NCBI GenBank assembly: GCA_039821605.1
Contig: JBCBNV010000006.1
Location: forward strand, 186,001-250,000
From: CALBPI01 sp039821605
GTDB taxonomy: Bacteria; Pseudomonadota; Gammaproteobacteria; Steroidobacterales; Woeseiaceae
Direction of reading: 5' to 3'
DNA: 64,000 nucleotides
The translations under genes were made by a program, and so were the position numbers. Below are positions 52,844 to 61,908 of this stretch, in pieces (the first letter of the stretch is position 1; each line of letters opens with the position of its first letter). Under the pieces are notes generated by a model that was not told the origin of the DNA, searched no databases, and was given only the letters and a program-made list of their open reading frames with translations.

Positions 52844-53355
52844 GGCTTGGTCCTCAACGTGAGCGCAGCGCGCAGCATGATGGCCAGCCCCTGCAGCATG
52901 AGCGTAACTGGCATGAGGATCATGAAGGTCTTGAGCAACGGCGGTGCCGGGTAACCGAGCCCGCCCGCCTGACGCGAGCTTTCCATGACGGCCCAGCTGC
53001 CGCGCGGGCCAAACACGTAATCCCAGGACTCGACGAGAATGAAACCGGCAACGGGTAGCAACAACAGCAGCGTGCCCGTCAGGTCGACCCAGGCGCGGCC
53101 GCGTTTGCCGAGGCGACAGTAGAAGATGTCGACACGCACGTGTTCGTCGCGGCCCAGCGTGTAGGCGATACCCAAAAGGAACACGCTCGCGTGCAGCCAG
53201 GTCGTGATCTCCTGCATCCAGATGCGCCCAAACGAGAACGCATCGCGCGCGACGATCACGGCGACCGTGTTGATGACCATGAGCAGCGTGAACCAGGCCA
53301 CTGTGCGGCCAATCCACGCGTTGAAGCGCGTCAGTCGCTCAGCCAGGCCGGTCAC
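52840..53355 (-). CDS. dctQ: TRAP transporter small permease subunit DctQ
   Basis: Four-helix small subunit of the TRAP transporter, 171 residues. Segments at about 18-38, 50-68, 90-112 and 140-165; family wording NTVAVIVARDAFSFGRIWMQEITTWLHASVFLLG, GRDEHVRVDIFY. GTG 53355 overlaps the trkH stop by one base (TAGTG); the longer frame to 54402 is trkH in another frame. Followed by dctM in GTGA overlap. Confidence 0.9.
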   Translation of the reverse strand: MTGLAERLTRFNAWIGRTVAWFTLLMVINTVAVIVARDAFSFGRIWMQEITTWLHASVFLLGIAYTLGRDEHVRVDIFYCRLGKRGRAWVDLTGTLLLLLPVAGFILVESWDYVFGPRGSWAVMESSRQAGGLGYPAPPLLKTFMILMPVTLMLQGLAIMLRAALTLRTKP

Positions 53356-54806
53356 TACCGGCGCCAGAAGGTCGGCGTTACGAGCACGAGCAGCGTGAAG
53401 ATCTCGAGGCGCCCGAGCACCATCGCCACGATGGCGATCCACTGCCCCGCGGGCGACACGGTCATGAATCCATTCGTCACCTCGCCCAACCCCGGTCCCA
53501 GGTTGTTGAGCGTCGCGGCGACAGCGGCAAAGGCGCTCTCCTGATCGAGCCCCGTCGTCATGAGCGCGAGCAACAGTACGGTAAACACGACGACGTAAAG
53601 CGCGAAGAAGCCCCAGACGGCTTCCACAACACGACGCGATACGGCCGTGTTTCCGATCTTGACGGGAATCTCGGCGCTCGGGTGAACGAGGCGTGCTATC
53701 TCGCGCGCGCCCTGGCGGTAGAGCAACAAGGCGCGCATCACCTTGAGACCGCCAGCCGTTGAGCCCGCGCAACCACCAATAAAGCTTACGAATATGAGCA
53801 GCACGGGAATCGCGCCGGGCCAGGCCGCGTAGTTGGCCGTCGTGAAGCCCGTTGTGGTCGCGATCGACACCGACTGGAACAGGCTGTTGATGAACGCCGT
53901 GCCGGTGTCGTCGTAGGTGCGCGTTATCGAGAGGCCCACGAATACCGTGGCCGTGAGTACGAGCAGAATAAACACGTAAGCGCGAAACTCGGGGTCCTCG
54001 ACGTAGTGCCGGATCGAGTTGTTGCGCCAGCCAAAGAAGTGCAGTGAAAAATTGATGCCGGCCAGGAACATGAACACCACGGCCACGGCATCGATCGCCG
54101 GACTGTCGAAATAGCCGATGCTGAGATCGTGCGTGGAGAAGCCGCCGATGGCGACGGTCGAAAAGGCGTGGCAGATGGCGTCGAACACTGTCATGCCGGC
54201 AAGCCAGTACGACACCGCGCAAAGCGTCGTGAAGCCCAGGTAGACGTACCACAGTGCCTTGGCCGTTTCGGTGATGCGCGGGGTGAGCTTGGTGTCTTTG
54301 ACGGGCCCGGGCGTCTCGGCGCGGTAGAGCTGCATGCCGCCGACGCCCAGCATGGGCAGGATGGCCACGGCCAGCACGATGATGCCCATGCCGCCCAGCC
54401 ACTGCAGTTGTTGTCTGTAGAACAGGATGGCCTCGGGCAGGCCATCAAGACCGCTGAGCACCGTGGCGCCCGTCGTCGTCAGCCCCGAGATCGATTCGAA
54501 CGCGGCTTCCGTGAGCGTCATGCTGGGGGACGCTGACAACCACAACGGTGTCGCACCGGCCATACCCAGCACGAGCCAGAACGACGCGACCACGAGAAAG
54601 CCGTCGCGCAGGCGCAGGTCGTTCCTGGCGCGGCGCGCGGGCCAGAACAGGAAGAAACCCAGCGCGACGATGAACAGGAACGAGTACACGAATACACGCC
54701 AGGTGCCGTCCGCGTAGATCAACGACACGGCCACGGGCGGCAGCATCGTGATGCTGAACATCATGAGCAGCAAGCCGAGGATGCGCTGGATGACTTGCCA
54801 GTTCAT
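53355..54806 (-). CDS. trkH: Trk-type potassium uptake channel TrkH
   Basis: K+ (Na+) uptake channel subunit of 483 residues with four P-loops: TTTGATV, AIGGFSTHD, SVSIATTTGFTTAN and NNLGPGLG, each giving a filter Gly. Works with TrkA at the membrane. ATG 54806 is 15 bp from the trkA stop. Overlaps dctQ by one base, so the channel genes and the TRAP genes appear to share one transcript. Confidence 0.95.
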   Translation of the reverse strand: MNWQVIQRILGLLLMMFSITMLPPVAVSLIYADGTWRVFVYSFLFIVALGFFLFWPARRARNDLRLRDGFLVVASFWLVLGMAGATPLWLSASPSMTLTEAAFESISGLTTTGATVLSGLDGLPEAILFYRQQLQWLGGMGIIVLAVAILPMLGVGGMQLYRAETPGPVKDTKLTPRITETAKALWYVYLGFTTLCAVSYWLAGMTVFDAICHAFSTVAIGGFSTHDLSIGYFDSPAIDAVAVVFMFLAGINFSLHFFGWRNNSIRHYVEDPEFRAYVFILLVLTATVFVGLSITRTYDDTGTAFINSLFQSVSIATTTGFTTANYAAWPGAIPVLLIFVSFIGGCAGSTAGGLKVMRALLLYRQGAREIARLVHPSAEIPVKIGNTAVSRRVVEAVWGFFALYVVVFTVLLLALMTTGLDQESAFAAVAATLNNLGPGLGEVTNGFMTVSPAGQWIAIVAMVLGRLEIFTLLVLVTPTFWRR

Positions 54807-54821
54807 GTCAGCGGCGCGCGC

Positions 54822-56198
54822 CTAGAGGAACGACACGCCCACCTGGAACAGCGACTCGACTTCATCCACCTTGCGTCGGTCGGTGAGAAAGATGATGACG
54901 TGGTCGTCGGCCTGAATCTGGGTGTCGTGGTGCGCGATGATGACCTGCTCGTCGCGCACGAGTGCGGCAATCGAGGCACCGCGCGGCAGCTTGAGGTTCT
55001 CGATGGTCTTGCCCACGACCTTGCTCGAACCGCTGGCGCCATGCGCCACGGCCTCGATGGCCTCGGCTGCGCCGCGCCGCAGCGCGTGCACCTTGACGAC
55101 ATCACCGCGGCGCACGTGCGCGAGCAGCGAACCGATGGTGATCTGCTGCGGCGAGATCGCGATGTCGATGCTGCCCGACTCCATGAGTTCGGCATACGAG
55201 GGGCGATTGATGAGTGCCATGACCTTCTTGGCGCCGAGCCTTCGCGCAAGCATGGCGGAGAGGATGTTGGCCTCCTCGGCGTTGGTCAGTGCGCAGAACA
55301 CGTCGGCCGAGTCGATATTCTCCTCGAGTAGCAGATCTTCGTTGGCGGCATCGCCATTGAGCACAATGGCCTTCGAGAGCTGCTCCGAAATGAAGCGGGC
55401 GCGATCGGGGTCGCGCTCGATAATCTTGACCGAGTTGGTCTGCTCGAGCGTCTGCGCGAGGCGCAGGCCGATATTGCCGCCACCTGCGATGACGACGCGT
55501 CGCACGGGATCCTCGAGCGCACGCATCTCGCTCATGAACACGCGGATGTCCTCGCGAGCGGCGATGAAGAAGACCTCGTCGCCCTCTCGAATCACCGTGT
55601 CGCCCTTGGGCTCGATGGAACGGCCCTCACGGTAGATGGCTGCGATGCGCGCCTCGGTGTTCGGGATGTGTTCCTTGATGTTCTTGAGCTGCTGGCCGAC
55701 GAGCAGGCCGTCGCGATCCGCGCGCGCGCCCACAAGACGGACACGGTCGTCGGCAAACTCGAGCACCTGCAGTGCGCCCGGGTAGAGGATGAGCTGCTCG
55801 ATGTACTCGCAGACGAGCTGCTCGGGGCTGATGCGCACATCGACTGGCATGCCCTCTTGTGCGAACAGCTTGTCGGCATTCATGTACTCGGCGGCGCGAA
55901 TGCGTGCGATCTTGGTTGGCGTGCGGAACAGCGAGTAGGCGACCTGACATGCAACCATGTTGGTCTCGTCGGAGTCCGTGAGCGCGATGACGATATCGGC
56001 GTCGCGTGCGCCGGCGCGTTCGAGGACGTCGGGGAATGCGGCGTGCCCGACCACGGTGCGGATGTCGAGACGGTCCTGCAGGTCGCGCAGGACCTCTGCG
56101 TTGATGTCCACCACGGTGACATCGTTGGCTTCTTCGCGGGACAGCTGCGTGGCAGCGCTCGCCCCGACCTGGCCGGCCCCTAGAATCAGGATCTTCAT
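54822..56198 (-). CDS. trkA: Trk potassium uptake regulator TrkA
   Basis: Cytosolic NAD(H)-binding gating ring of the Trk system. The 458-residue protein has two tandem RCK/NAD domains: first ILGAGQVGASAATQL, second VIAGGGNIGLRLAQTL, each followed by a TrkA-C domain. ATG 56198; 17 further upstream codons lack similarity. Same direction as uvrD and trkH. Confidence 0.95.
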   Translation of the reverse strand: MKILILGAGQVGASAATQLSREEANDVTVVDINAEVLRDLQDRLDIRTVVGHAAFPDVLERAGARDADIVIALTDSDETNMVACQVAYSLFRTPTKIARIRAAEYMNADKLFAQEGMPVDVRISPEQLVCEYIEQLILYPGALQVLEFADDRVRLVGARADRDGLLVGQQLKNIKEHIPNTEARIAAIYREGRSIEPKGDTVIREGDEVFFIAAREDIRVFMSEMRALEDPVRRVVIAGGGNIGLRLAQTLEQTNSVKIIERDPDRARFISEQLSKAIVLNGDAANEDLLLEENIDSADVFCALTNAEEANILSAMLARRLGAKKVMALINRPSYAELMESGSIDIAISPQQITIGSLLAHVRRGDVVKVHALRRGAAEAIEAVAHGASGSSKVVGKTIENLKLPRGASIAALVRDEQVIIAHHDTQIQADDHVIIFLTDRRKVDEVESLFQVGVSFL

Positions 56199-56209
56199 TG
56201 CCGCGAATT

Positions 56210-58384
56210 CTACATCAGTTCGAGATTCGCATAGCTCAGGACCAGCCACTTGGTGCCCGCGCCCTCGAAGTTGACCTGGACACGTGCGTGCGCGCCCGAG
56301 CCCTCACAGTTGAGGATGACGCCGTCACCGAAGCGCGCGTGACGCACGGGTTGGCCCAACTGCACGGTCGGCGCATCGGGATCGCGCAGCGCAGCATGAG
56401 CGCCGCCCCTCACGGGTCTCGACGCCATGGGGCGCGACACCTGGGCACGCGGGCGGATCTCCTCGAGCAGGCTCTTGGGGATTTCGTTGATGAAGCGTGA
56501 CGGCACGCCGTAGTTGTCCATGCCGTGCAACCGCCGCTGCTCGGCGTAGGTCAGGTAGAGCTCGCGCATCGCCCGCGTGCAGCCGACATAACACAGCCGT
56601 CGCTCTTCCTCGAGCCCGGCCGGGTCCGTAATCGAACGCTGGTGGGGGAATAATCCGTCCTCCATGCCGCAGAGAAACACGAGCGGAAACTCGAGGCCCT
56701 TGGCAGAGTGCAGCGTCATCAGTTGCACGCAGTCTTCCCAGGCGTCCGCCTGGCCTTCACCGGCCTCAAGCGCCGCGTGGGCCAGGAAGGCGTCGAGCTC
56801 GTTCATCTCCTCATCGCCGACATCGGGGTCAAAGCCGCGCGCCGCCGAGACCAGTTCCTGCATGTTCTCGATGCGTGTTGCGGACTTCTCCTCGCCCTCC
56901 TTTCGGTAGTGGGCGATGAGGCCGCTTGCGTGCACGACGTGGTCAACTTTCTCGTGCAGATCAAGCGTGTTGGTTTCTGCGGTCATGCCTTCGATGAGAT
57001 TCAGAAAGCCCATAATGGCGTTGGCGGCCCGCGCCGCCATCTGGTCCGCCGCCACGGCGCCCGCGGCGCGCCACAGCGAGCAGGCATTGGCGCGCGCGTA
57101 CGCGCGGATGGCCTCTACGGAACGTGCGCCGATGCCCCGCGCGGGCAGGTTAACGACACGCTCGAACGCCGCGTCATCGGCGCGATTACTGATGAGCCGC
57201 AGGTAGGCGAGGACGTCCTTGATCTCGGCGCGCTCAAAAAAGCGCAGGCCACCGTAAACCCGGTAGGGCACTCGCGCATTGAGCAGGGCTTCTTCGAGCG
57301 CGCGCGACTGCGCGTTGGAACGGTACAGGACCGCCGATTCATCGCGGCGGTTGCCCTGGTTCACCCAGTCCTTGATGCGGTTGACGACGAAGTCGGCCTC
57401 GTCGCGCTCGTTGTACGCCGCGTAAAGCCGAACCGGGGCGCCCTCGCCATCCTCGGTCCAGAGGTTCTTGCCCATGCGACCGCCATTGTTGTCGATGATG
57501 GCGTTGGCCGCATTGAGGATATTGCCCGTCGAGCGGTAGTTCTGTTCCAGCTTGACGACGAGCGTGCCGGAGAAGTCGAGCGTGTACTTGCCGATGTGTT
57601 CGACCTTGGCGCCGCGCCAGCGGTAGATCGACTGGTCATCATCGCCAACCGCAAACGGGATCGCGCCGCCTTCGGTAAGCAGCTTGAGCCAGGCGTACTG
57701 GATGGCGTTGGTGTCCTGAAACTCGTCGACGAGCAGATGCCGGAAGCGCCGCTGATAGTGGCTCAGCAGGTCCGGGTTAGCACGCCAGGTTTCGAGCGAG
57801 CGCAACAGGATCTCGGCGAAGTCGACGAGCCCGGCGCGCTCGCAGGTCTCCTGGTAGTCGGCGTAAAAGGCGATGAGCTGGCGCTTGCTCGGGTCGCCGC
57901 CGTCGTCGATGTGCTGCGGCCGCAGACCTTCGTCCTTGTTCGAGTTGATGAAGCTCTTGACCTCGCGCGGCGACCACTCGCTGTCGCCCTTGCCCGAGTC
58001 CTTGATGAGCCGCTTGATCAGGCGGTCCTGGTCGGCCGAGTCGATGATCTGGAAGTTTTGCGGCAAGCCCGCCTCGCGCCAGTGCCGGCGCAGCAATCGA
58101 TGCGCGAGGCCGTGGAAGGTGCCAATCCAGAGGTGTTGCGTCGGCATGCCGAGCAGCTGCTCGATGCGGCTGCGCATCTCGCTGGCGGCTTTATTCGTAA
58201 ACGTCACGGCGAGCAGACTCTGCGGTGAGACATGCTCGACCTGCATGAGCCAGGCCGCACGGTGCACGAGCACACGCGTCTTGCCGCTGCCGGCGCCAGC
58301 GATGACGAGCGCAGGTCCGGGCGGTGCGGTAACGGCGGTACGCTGGGCCTCGTTGAGGCCTTCGAGAAGGGGGCTTACGTCCAT
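56210..58384 (-). CDS. uvrD: DNA helicase II (UvrD)
   Basis: 3'-5' SF1 helicase for mismatch and excision repair. The 724-residue protein has LNEAQRTAV, Walker A AGAGSGKTRVL, FTNKAASEM, LVDEFQDTNAIQYAWL, GDDDQSIYRWRGA, LEQNYRST and VGCTRAMRELYLTYAEQR. ATG 58384; 31 further in-frame codons lack similarity. It heads the uvrD-trkA-trkH-dctQM series (11 bp to trkA). A minus-strand terminator lies 92 bp upstream. Confidence 0.96.
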   Translation of the reverse strand: MDVSPLLEGLNEAQRTAVTAPPGPALVIAGAGSGKTRVLVHRAAWLMQVEHVSPQSLLAVTFTNKAASEMRSRIEQLLGMPTQHLWIGTFHGLAHRLLRRHWREAGLPQNFQIIDSADQDRLIKRLIKDSGKGDSEWSPREVKSFINSNKDEGLRPQHIDDGGDPSKRQLIAFYADYQETCERAGLVDFAEILLRSLETWRANPDLLSHYQRRFRHLLVDEFQDTNAIQYAWLKLLTEGGAIPFAVGDDDQSIYRWRGAKVEHIGKYTLDFSGTLVVKLEQNYRSTGNILNAANAIIDNNGGRMGKNLWTEDGEGAPVRLYAAYNERDEADFVVNRIKDWVNQGNRRDESAVLYRSNAQSRALEEALLNARVPYRVYGGLRFFERAEIKDVLAYLRLISNRADDAAFERVVNLPARGIGARSVEAIRAYARANACSLWRAAGAVAADQMAARAANAIMGFLNLIEGMTAETNTLDLHEKVDHVVHASGLIAHYRKEGEEKSATRIENMQELVSAARGFDPDVGDEEMNELDAFLAHAALEAGEGQADAWEDCVQLMTLHSAKGLEFPLVFLCGMEDGLFPHQRSITDPAGLEEERRLCYVGCTRAMRELYLTYAEQRRLHGMDNYGVPSRFINEIPKSLLEEIRPRAQVSRPMASRPVRGGAHAALRDPDAPTVQLGQPVRHARFGDGVILNCEGSGAHARVQVNFEGAGTKWLVLSYANLELM

Positions 58385-58475
58385 GGGTGCGGCTTGCTGG
58401 CGCGCGGTGCGGATCATGCGCGCGGTCGTCGCTAGTTTAGCAGATGGCCCGCGCCGGCCCGGTGGCTTCGAGATC

Positions 58476-58500
58476 AAAAAAAGGCCCCCTGAGGGGGCCT
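58476..58500 (-). terminator. intrinsic terminator after the degenerate-receiver gene
   Basis: Minus strand: stem GGCCCCC / GGGGGCC with a 3-nt loop, followed by seven T residues (58482-58476). It ends transcription coming from 58557-58997 before uvrD. Confidence 0.8.
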
Positions 58501-58556
58501 ACGGAATCAGCCGCTGACGATCGTGGGAGAGATGGCGTCAGCAGCAATCCGATTCG

Positions 58557-58997
58557 TTAGTACAACCATCCCTGGAGCTGGTCCGCGAGACGTTGCGCAT
58601 CCGTCGGAAACTCGATCGTCGGCAATCTGCGGCGCTGGCCTGCGGTGCGTCGCTCGACGACGAGGATGCGTCTTGCCAGTAATCGTTCCAGCCCCGCATC
58701 GATAAAGTCTGTTGCCCGCGTGCCCGGCATGTTCTCCCTGATGATGACCAGGTCGGGGTCGTGCCGTCCGCCAAGGCGGAATGCAGCGCCGCCATCCTTG
58801 GCAGCGACCGCCTGGTGCCCGAGGTTCGTGACGAACTGGGAGAGCATCCGACAGAGGCCTTCGTGCGGGGCCACAACCAAAACCGTTCCGTGTTTGCGGT
58901 CGCGGCGGCCTCCCGAAAGAGACCCACACCTCATGTCGCGTGCACTTGCCCAGTCCACCTTGATTCGTCCTGAAAATCGGGGCCCGTCCTTGGGCAT
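58557..58997 (-). CDS. degenerate response-regulator receiver protein
   Basis: A protein of up to 146 residues with a receiver-like fold starting at GTVLVVAPHEGLCRML. The catalytic residues are lost: the acidic pair after the first strand is APHE, and the phospho-acceptor in DLVIIRENMPG is Arg where DIxxxD has Asp. So it is probably a pseudo-receiver that acts without phosphorylation. The start is uncertain: ATG 58997 or ATG 58934 (MRCGSLSGG), neither with a clear ribosome-binding site. A terminator follows 57 bp on; the two-component pair is 137 bp upstream. Confidence 0.6.
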   Translation of the reverse strand: MPKDGPRFSGRIKVDWASARDMRCGSLSGGRRDRKHGTVLVVAPHEGLCRMLSQFVTNLGHQAVAAKDGGAAFRLGGRHDPDLVIIRENMPGTRATDFIDAGLERLLARRILVVERRTAGQRRRLPTIEFPTDAQRLADQLQGWLY

Positions 58998-59134
58998 TCG
59001 AATCCCGGGACTAGCATATTAGGCACCCCGTCAAGGGCTGGGCATCGGGAAAAACCGGATTCGGCCTCAGGGAAAACCCTGATTTTCTAGCCAAAACCTC
59101 GTCAAGCTGACCCAAAAGACGAGTTTTCGTCGAA

Positions 59135-59776
59135 TTACTCGACCGAGGTCAGTCCGTTGCGGATCGCGTACTTGGTGAGTTCGGCAACGCTGTAGAGATC
59201 AAGCTTGCGGCTGATCTGGCGCCGGTGGGTCTCCACCGTTTTCTCGCTCACGAACAGCGCCTTGGCGATCTGGCGGGTCTTCATCCCATCCGCAAGCAGC
59301 GTCAGGACTTCTTTTTCTCGGTCCGTGAGTGCCGGGCGATCGTCATCGTTGCCCATGATGTCATTGGCAACCGCGATCTCAGCGATGCCGTCGCCGAGGT
59401 AGGTCCGGCCCTGCAGGACCGCGTCGATGGCGGCAGAGATTTCCTCGAATGCCGATTCCTTCCTGATGTAGCCCTTGGCGCCCGCCTGCAGCATGCCCGC
59501 GATGAACGAGCGCTCGGCGTGCATGGTCACGGCGACGATACGGATCTCGGGGTTCGAGGCGAGGATTTCACGGGTCGCGTCGATGCCATTGACACCCGGC
59601 ATGGCGACGTCGATGAGCATGATGTCGGGCACAAGATCGGCGGCGAGTGTTACCGCCTCGCGACCCGTGGCGCCGTGGCCGATGACGTCGATGTTGCCAT
59701 CGAGGCTCTTGAGCATCGACGCGAGGCCGTCGCGCACGAGCTGGTGATCATCAACGATAACAATCCTTGTTGTCAT
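59135..59776 (-). CDS. NarL/FixJ family response regulator
   Basis: Transcription factor of 213 residues: receiver with IVDDHQ and Asp56 (IMLIDVAMPG), then a LuxR-type helix-turn-helix (LTDREKEVLTLLADGMKTRQIAKALFVSEKTVETHRRQI). Probable partner of the kinase starting 15 bp upstream, which is of the matching HisKA_3 class. Target genes unknown. Confidence 0.93.
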   Translation of the reverse strand: MTTRIVIVDDHQLVRDGLASMLKSLDGNIDVIGHGATGREAVTLAADLVPDIMLIDVAMPGVNGIDATREILASNPEIRIVAVTMHAERSFIAGMLQAGAKGYIRKESAFEEISAAIDAVLQGRTYLGDGIAEIAVANDIMGNDDDRPALTDREKEVLTLLADGMKTRQIAKALFVSEKTVETHRRQISRKLDLYSVAELTKYAIRNGLTSVE

Positions 59777-59791
59777 CGCGTCAAAATACCA

Positions 59792-61897
59792 TCAACCGTC
59801 TGTCGATGACGACCAGAACACGATGGCGCGCGTACCGCCGCCCAGTCGCCGTTCGAATTTGATGTCGTAGCCAATGGGTCGCAGCCGTTCACTGGCCGAC
59901 AGCAGGCCCAGGCCTGAAGGCTCGTCAGCGGCCGTCTCACGCAACCACCAGGCGTCGCTGCGGCCGTTGTCGCTGACCACGACGGCGTCGAGCGACGCTT
60001 GCTCCCAATACACGTCGATCCAGACCTGGCTACCGCCCGAGTGCTCGATACTGTTGGCGACGAGTTCCTGCACGACGTGATAAATGCCGACACGCACGGG
60101 TTCCTCGAGCGCACTGCCTTCACCGTGTTCGCGAAGCGCCAATCGGAAGCGCCCCTCGGTGCGCTGATCGTCGACGAGTTTTTCGAGACCCGGGATCAGG
60201 CCCAGCTCGTAAACAACCGACGGGCTCAGGTCGTGGATGATTCCGCGTGACGCCGCCAGAGACTCATCGACGATGTCCGTGATCGCTGTGACCGGACCCG
60301 TGTCACCCGCGCGGTGACGCAGCTCACCAAGCTTCATGCGCGCGACCGCGAGCCGCTGAATGAGACCGTCGTGAAGTTCCACGGCGGTTTCGCGGCGCAC
60401 GCGTTCCTCGGCTTGCGCCGTACGCGCTGCCAGCTCGCGCAAACGCCGCTGGTAGTTCCGGATCGAGCCCAGCGCACGCTCACGCGTCAGGTCGCTCACG
60501 TAAAACTCGGCGATCATTGTTAAAAGCGGTGCCACCTCGAGCCGGCGGAAGGGTGTGTCAAACCGACTGCCCAGCAGCGCAAAGCCGACGACGCGCCCGC
60601 CGAATGCGACGGGTTGCAACAGCGCCGCCTGCATCTCCGACGCACCCAGCTTGTGGAAAACATCCACGACAGCCTCACCATTCGCGGCCGAGGTGCTGAG
60701 CTGGGCGATGCGACCGAGCAACACGGGCCCCAGGATGTCGCGCAGCGGTCGCAACGCGGTCTCGTAGTGCGCCTTCTCGCCATCGACTCCGGGCCAGCCG
60801 TAGGCGACACCGACACTGCGCCGGTCGTTGTCGAGCCAATACAGCGTGGCCTGGTTGGCGTTGCTGAATTCCGCGACCACCGACAGCGCTCGTGAAAACT
60901 CATCGCCGATAGCGAGCGCTGCATCGGTGCCACGCTCGGCACGACCGAGCATGATGTGGGACACGGCTTCTTGCGCGCGGCGTTGGTCGTTGGCGCGGCG
61001 CACACTGCCGATAAGCGCCTGGCAGGCCAACAGGACGATCAACAGGCCCAGCGCGCTGATCTGCCAGTTGAGCTGTGTCGGGATGCTTGGCTCGTGGTTC
61101 AGGAAGTACGCCGCCGTTCCCGCAACCGCGACCAGTGCGATGACCCAGGCCGCGCCAATCGTGTGCGTGCGCATGGCCATGAGAATGCCCAACGGTAAGG
61201 CGATCCAGTGCCACGCCGCCGTGAACGGCCCCAGCACTTCCCAGACGGGCTCGGGGTAGTGCCCCAGAGCGAATACGCCGGCAGCGGAGAAGATGACGAT
61301 GCACACAACCATGTCGAGCACTCGCCGTATTGAAGCGGGTCGCGGCGCATGTGTGTGTCGTCCGAGCACGACGATGGGTGGTCCCGCGATGATCAGTCCC
61401 AGGAACAGCGAGAGACTCGTAATCGCCGCTTCCGAAATAGGCGTGGCGCTATCGATCATGAGCAGCCGCAGCAGCCCCACGGCAGCGGCCCCCGCCAGCG
61501 CCAGCGATATCGTTGTGGCGACGAGTTCGAAGGGCGGCACTTCGGCCTCCTGTTTGCGGGCCAGCAGCCAGGGCGTGAGGCCCACAAGTACGGCGACAGC
61601 GATGACGCCGACCGTGCTCAAGAGAAAAGGGAATATGGAGGCGACACCCATCACGATCGCAATGAACGCAGCCCGCAGCACCAGCGCGATACCGATGAGC
61701 GTTAGCCACTGCGAGCGCCGCGTGATGAGCAGCACCGCTTCGAGCACACCGGCGCTCAGGGTGACGGGGCCTACGCTGAGCGCCGGGTCCCAGAGCAGCC
61801 ATTCGAAGGCGAGCCCGGTGCCGAACGCGAACGTGAACAGCAGCAACGCAAAGGGGCGATGGGTCCGGATCGCTTCGATGAGTGCGGCCTGGTCCAT
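59792..61897 (-). CDS. membrane sensor histidine kinase with MASE1-like and GAF domains
   Basis: A 701-residue kinase. Residues 1-300 are a polytopic membrane domain of MASE1-like look (about eight or more segments), followed by a GAF-like domain (about 320-480, ALSVVAEFSNANQATLYWLDNDRRSVGVAYG), a coiled coil, HisKA_3 with the phospho-His in AVELHDGLIQRLAVARMKLG, and an HATPase domain (VVQELVANSIEHS, SDNGRSD, GLGLLSASERL). It lies 11 bp downstream of the CxxxC protein gene in the cox cluster and 15 bp upstream of its response regulator, so respiratory sensing is possible (inference). The signal is unknown. Confidence 0.9.
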   Translation of the reverse strand: MDQAALIEAIRTHRPFALLLFTFAFGTGLAFEWLLWDPALSVGPVTLSAGVLEAVLLITRRSQWLTLIGIALVLRAAFIAIVMGVASIFPFLLSTVGVIAVAVLVGLTPWLLARKQEAEVPPFELVATTISLALAGAAAVGLLRLLMIDSATPISEAAITSLSLFLGLIIAGPPIVVLGRHTHAPRPASIRRVLDMVVCIVIFSAAGVFALGHYPEPVWEVLGPFTAAWHWIALPLGILMAMRTHTIGAAWVIALVAVAGTAAYFLNHEPSIPTQLNWQISALGLLIVLLACQALIGSVRRANDQRRAQEAVSHIMLGRAERGTDAALAIGDEFSRALSVVAEFSNANQATLYWLDNDRRSVGVAYGWPGVDGEKAHYETALRPLRDILGPVLLGRIAQLSTSAANGEAVVDVFHKLGASEMQAALLQPVAFGGRVVGFALLGSRFDTPFRRLEVAPLLTMIAEFYVSDLTRERALGSIRNYQRRLRELAARTAQAEERVRRETAVELHDGLIQRLAVARMKLGELRHRAGDTGPVTAITDIVDESLAASRGIIHDLSPSVVYELGLIPGLEKLVDDQRTEGRFRLALREHGEGSALEEPVRVGIYHVVQELVANSIEHSGGSQVWIDVYWEQASLDAVVVSDNGRSDAWWLRETAADEPSGLGLLSASERLRPIGYDIKFERRLGGGTRAIVFWSSSTDG

Positions 61898-61908
61898 CGC
61901 GGTTGCGG

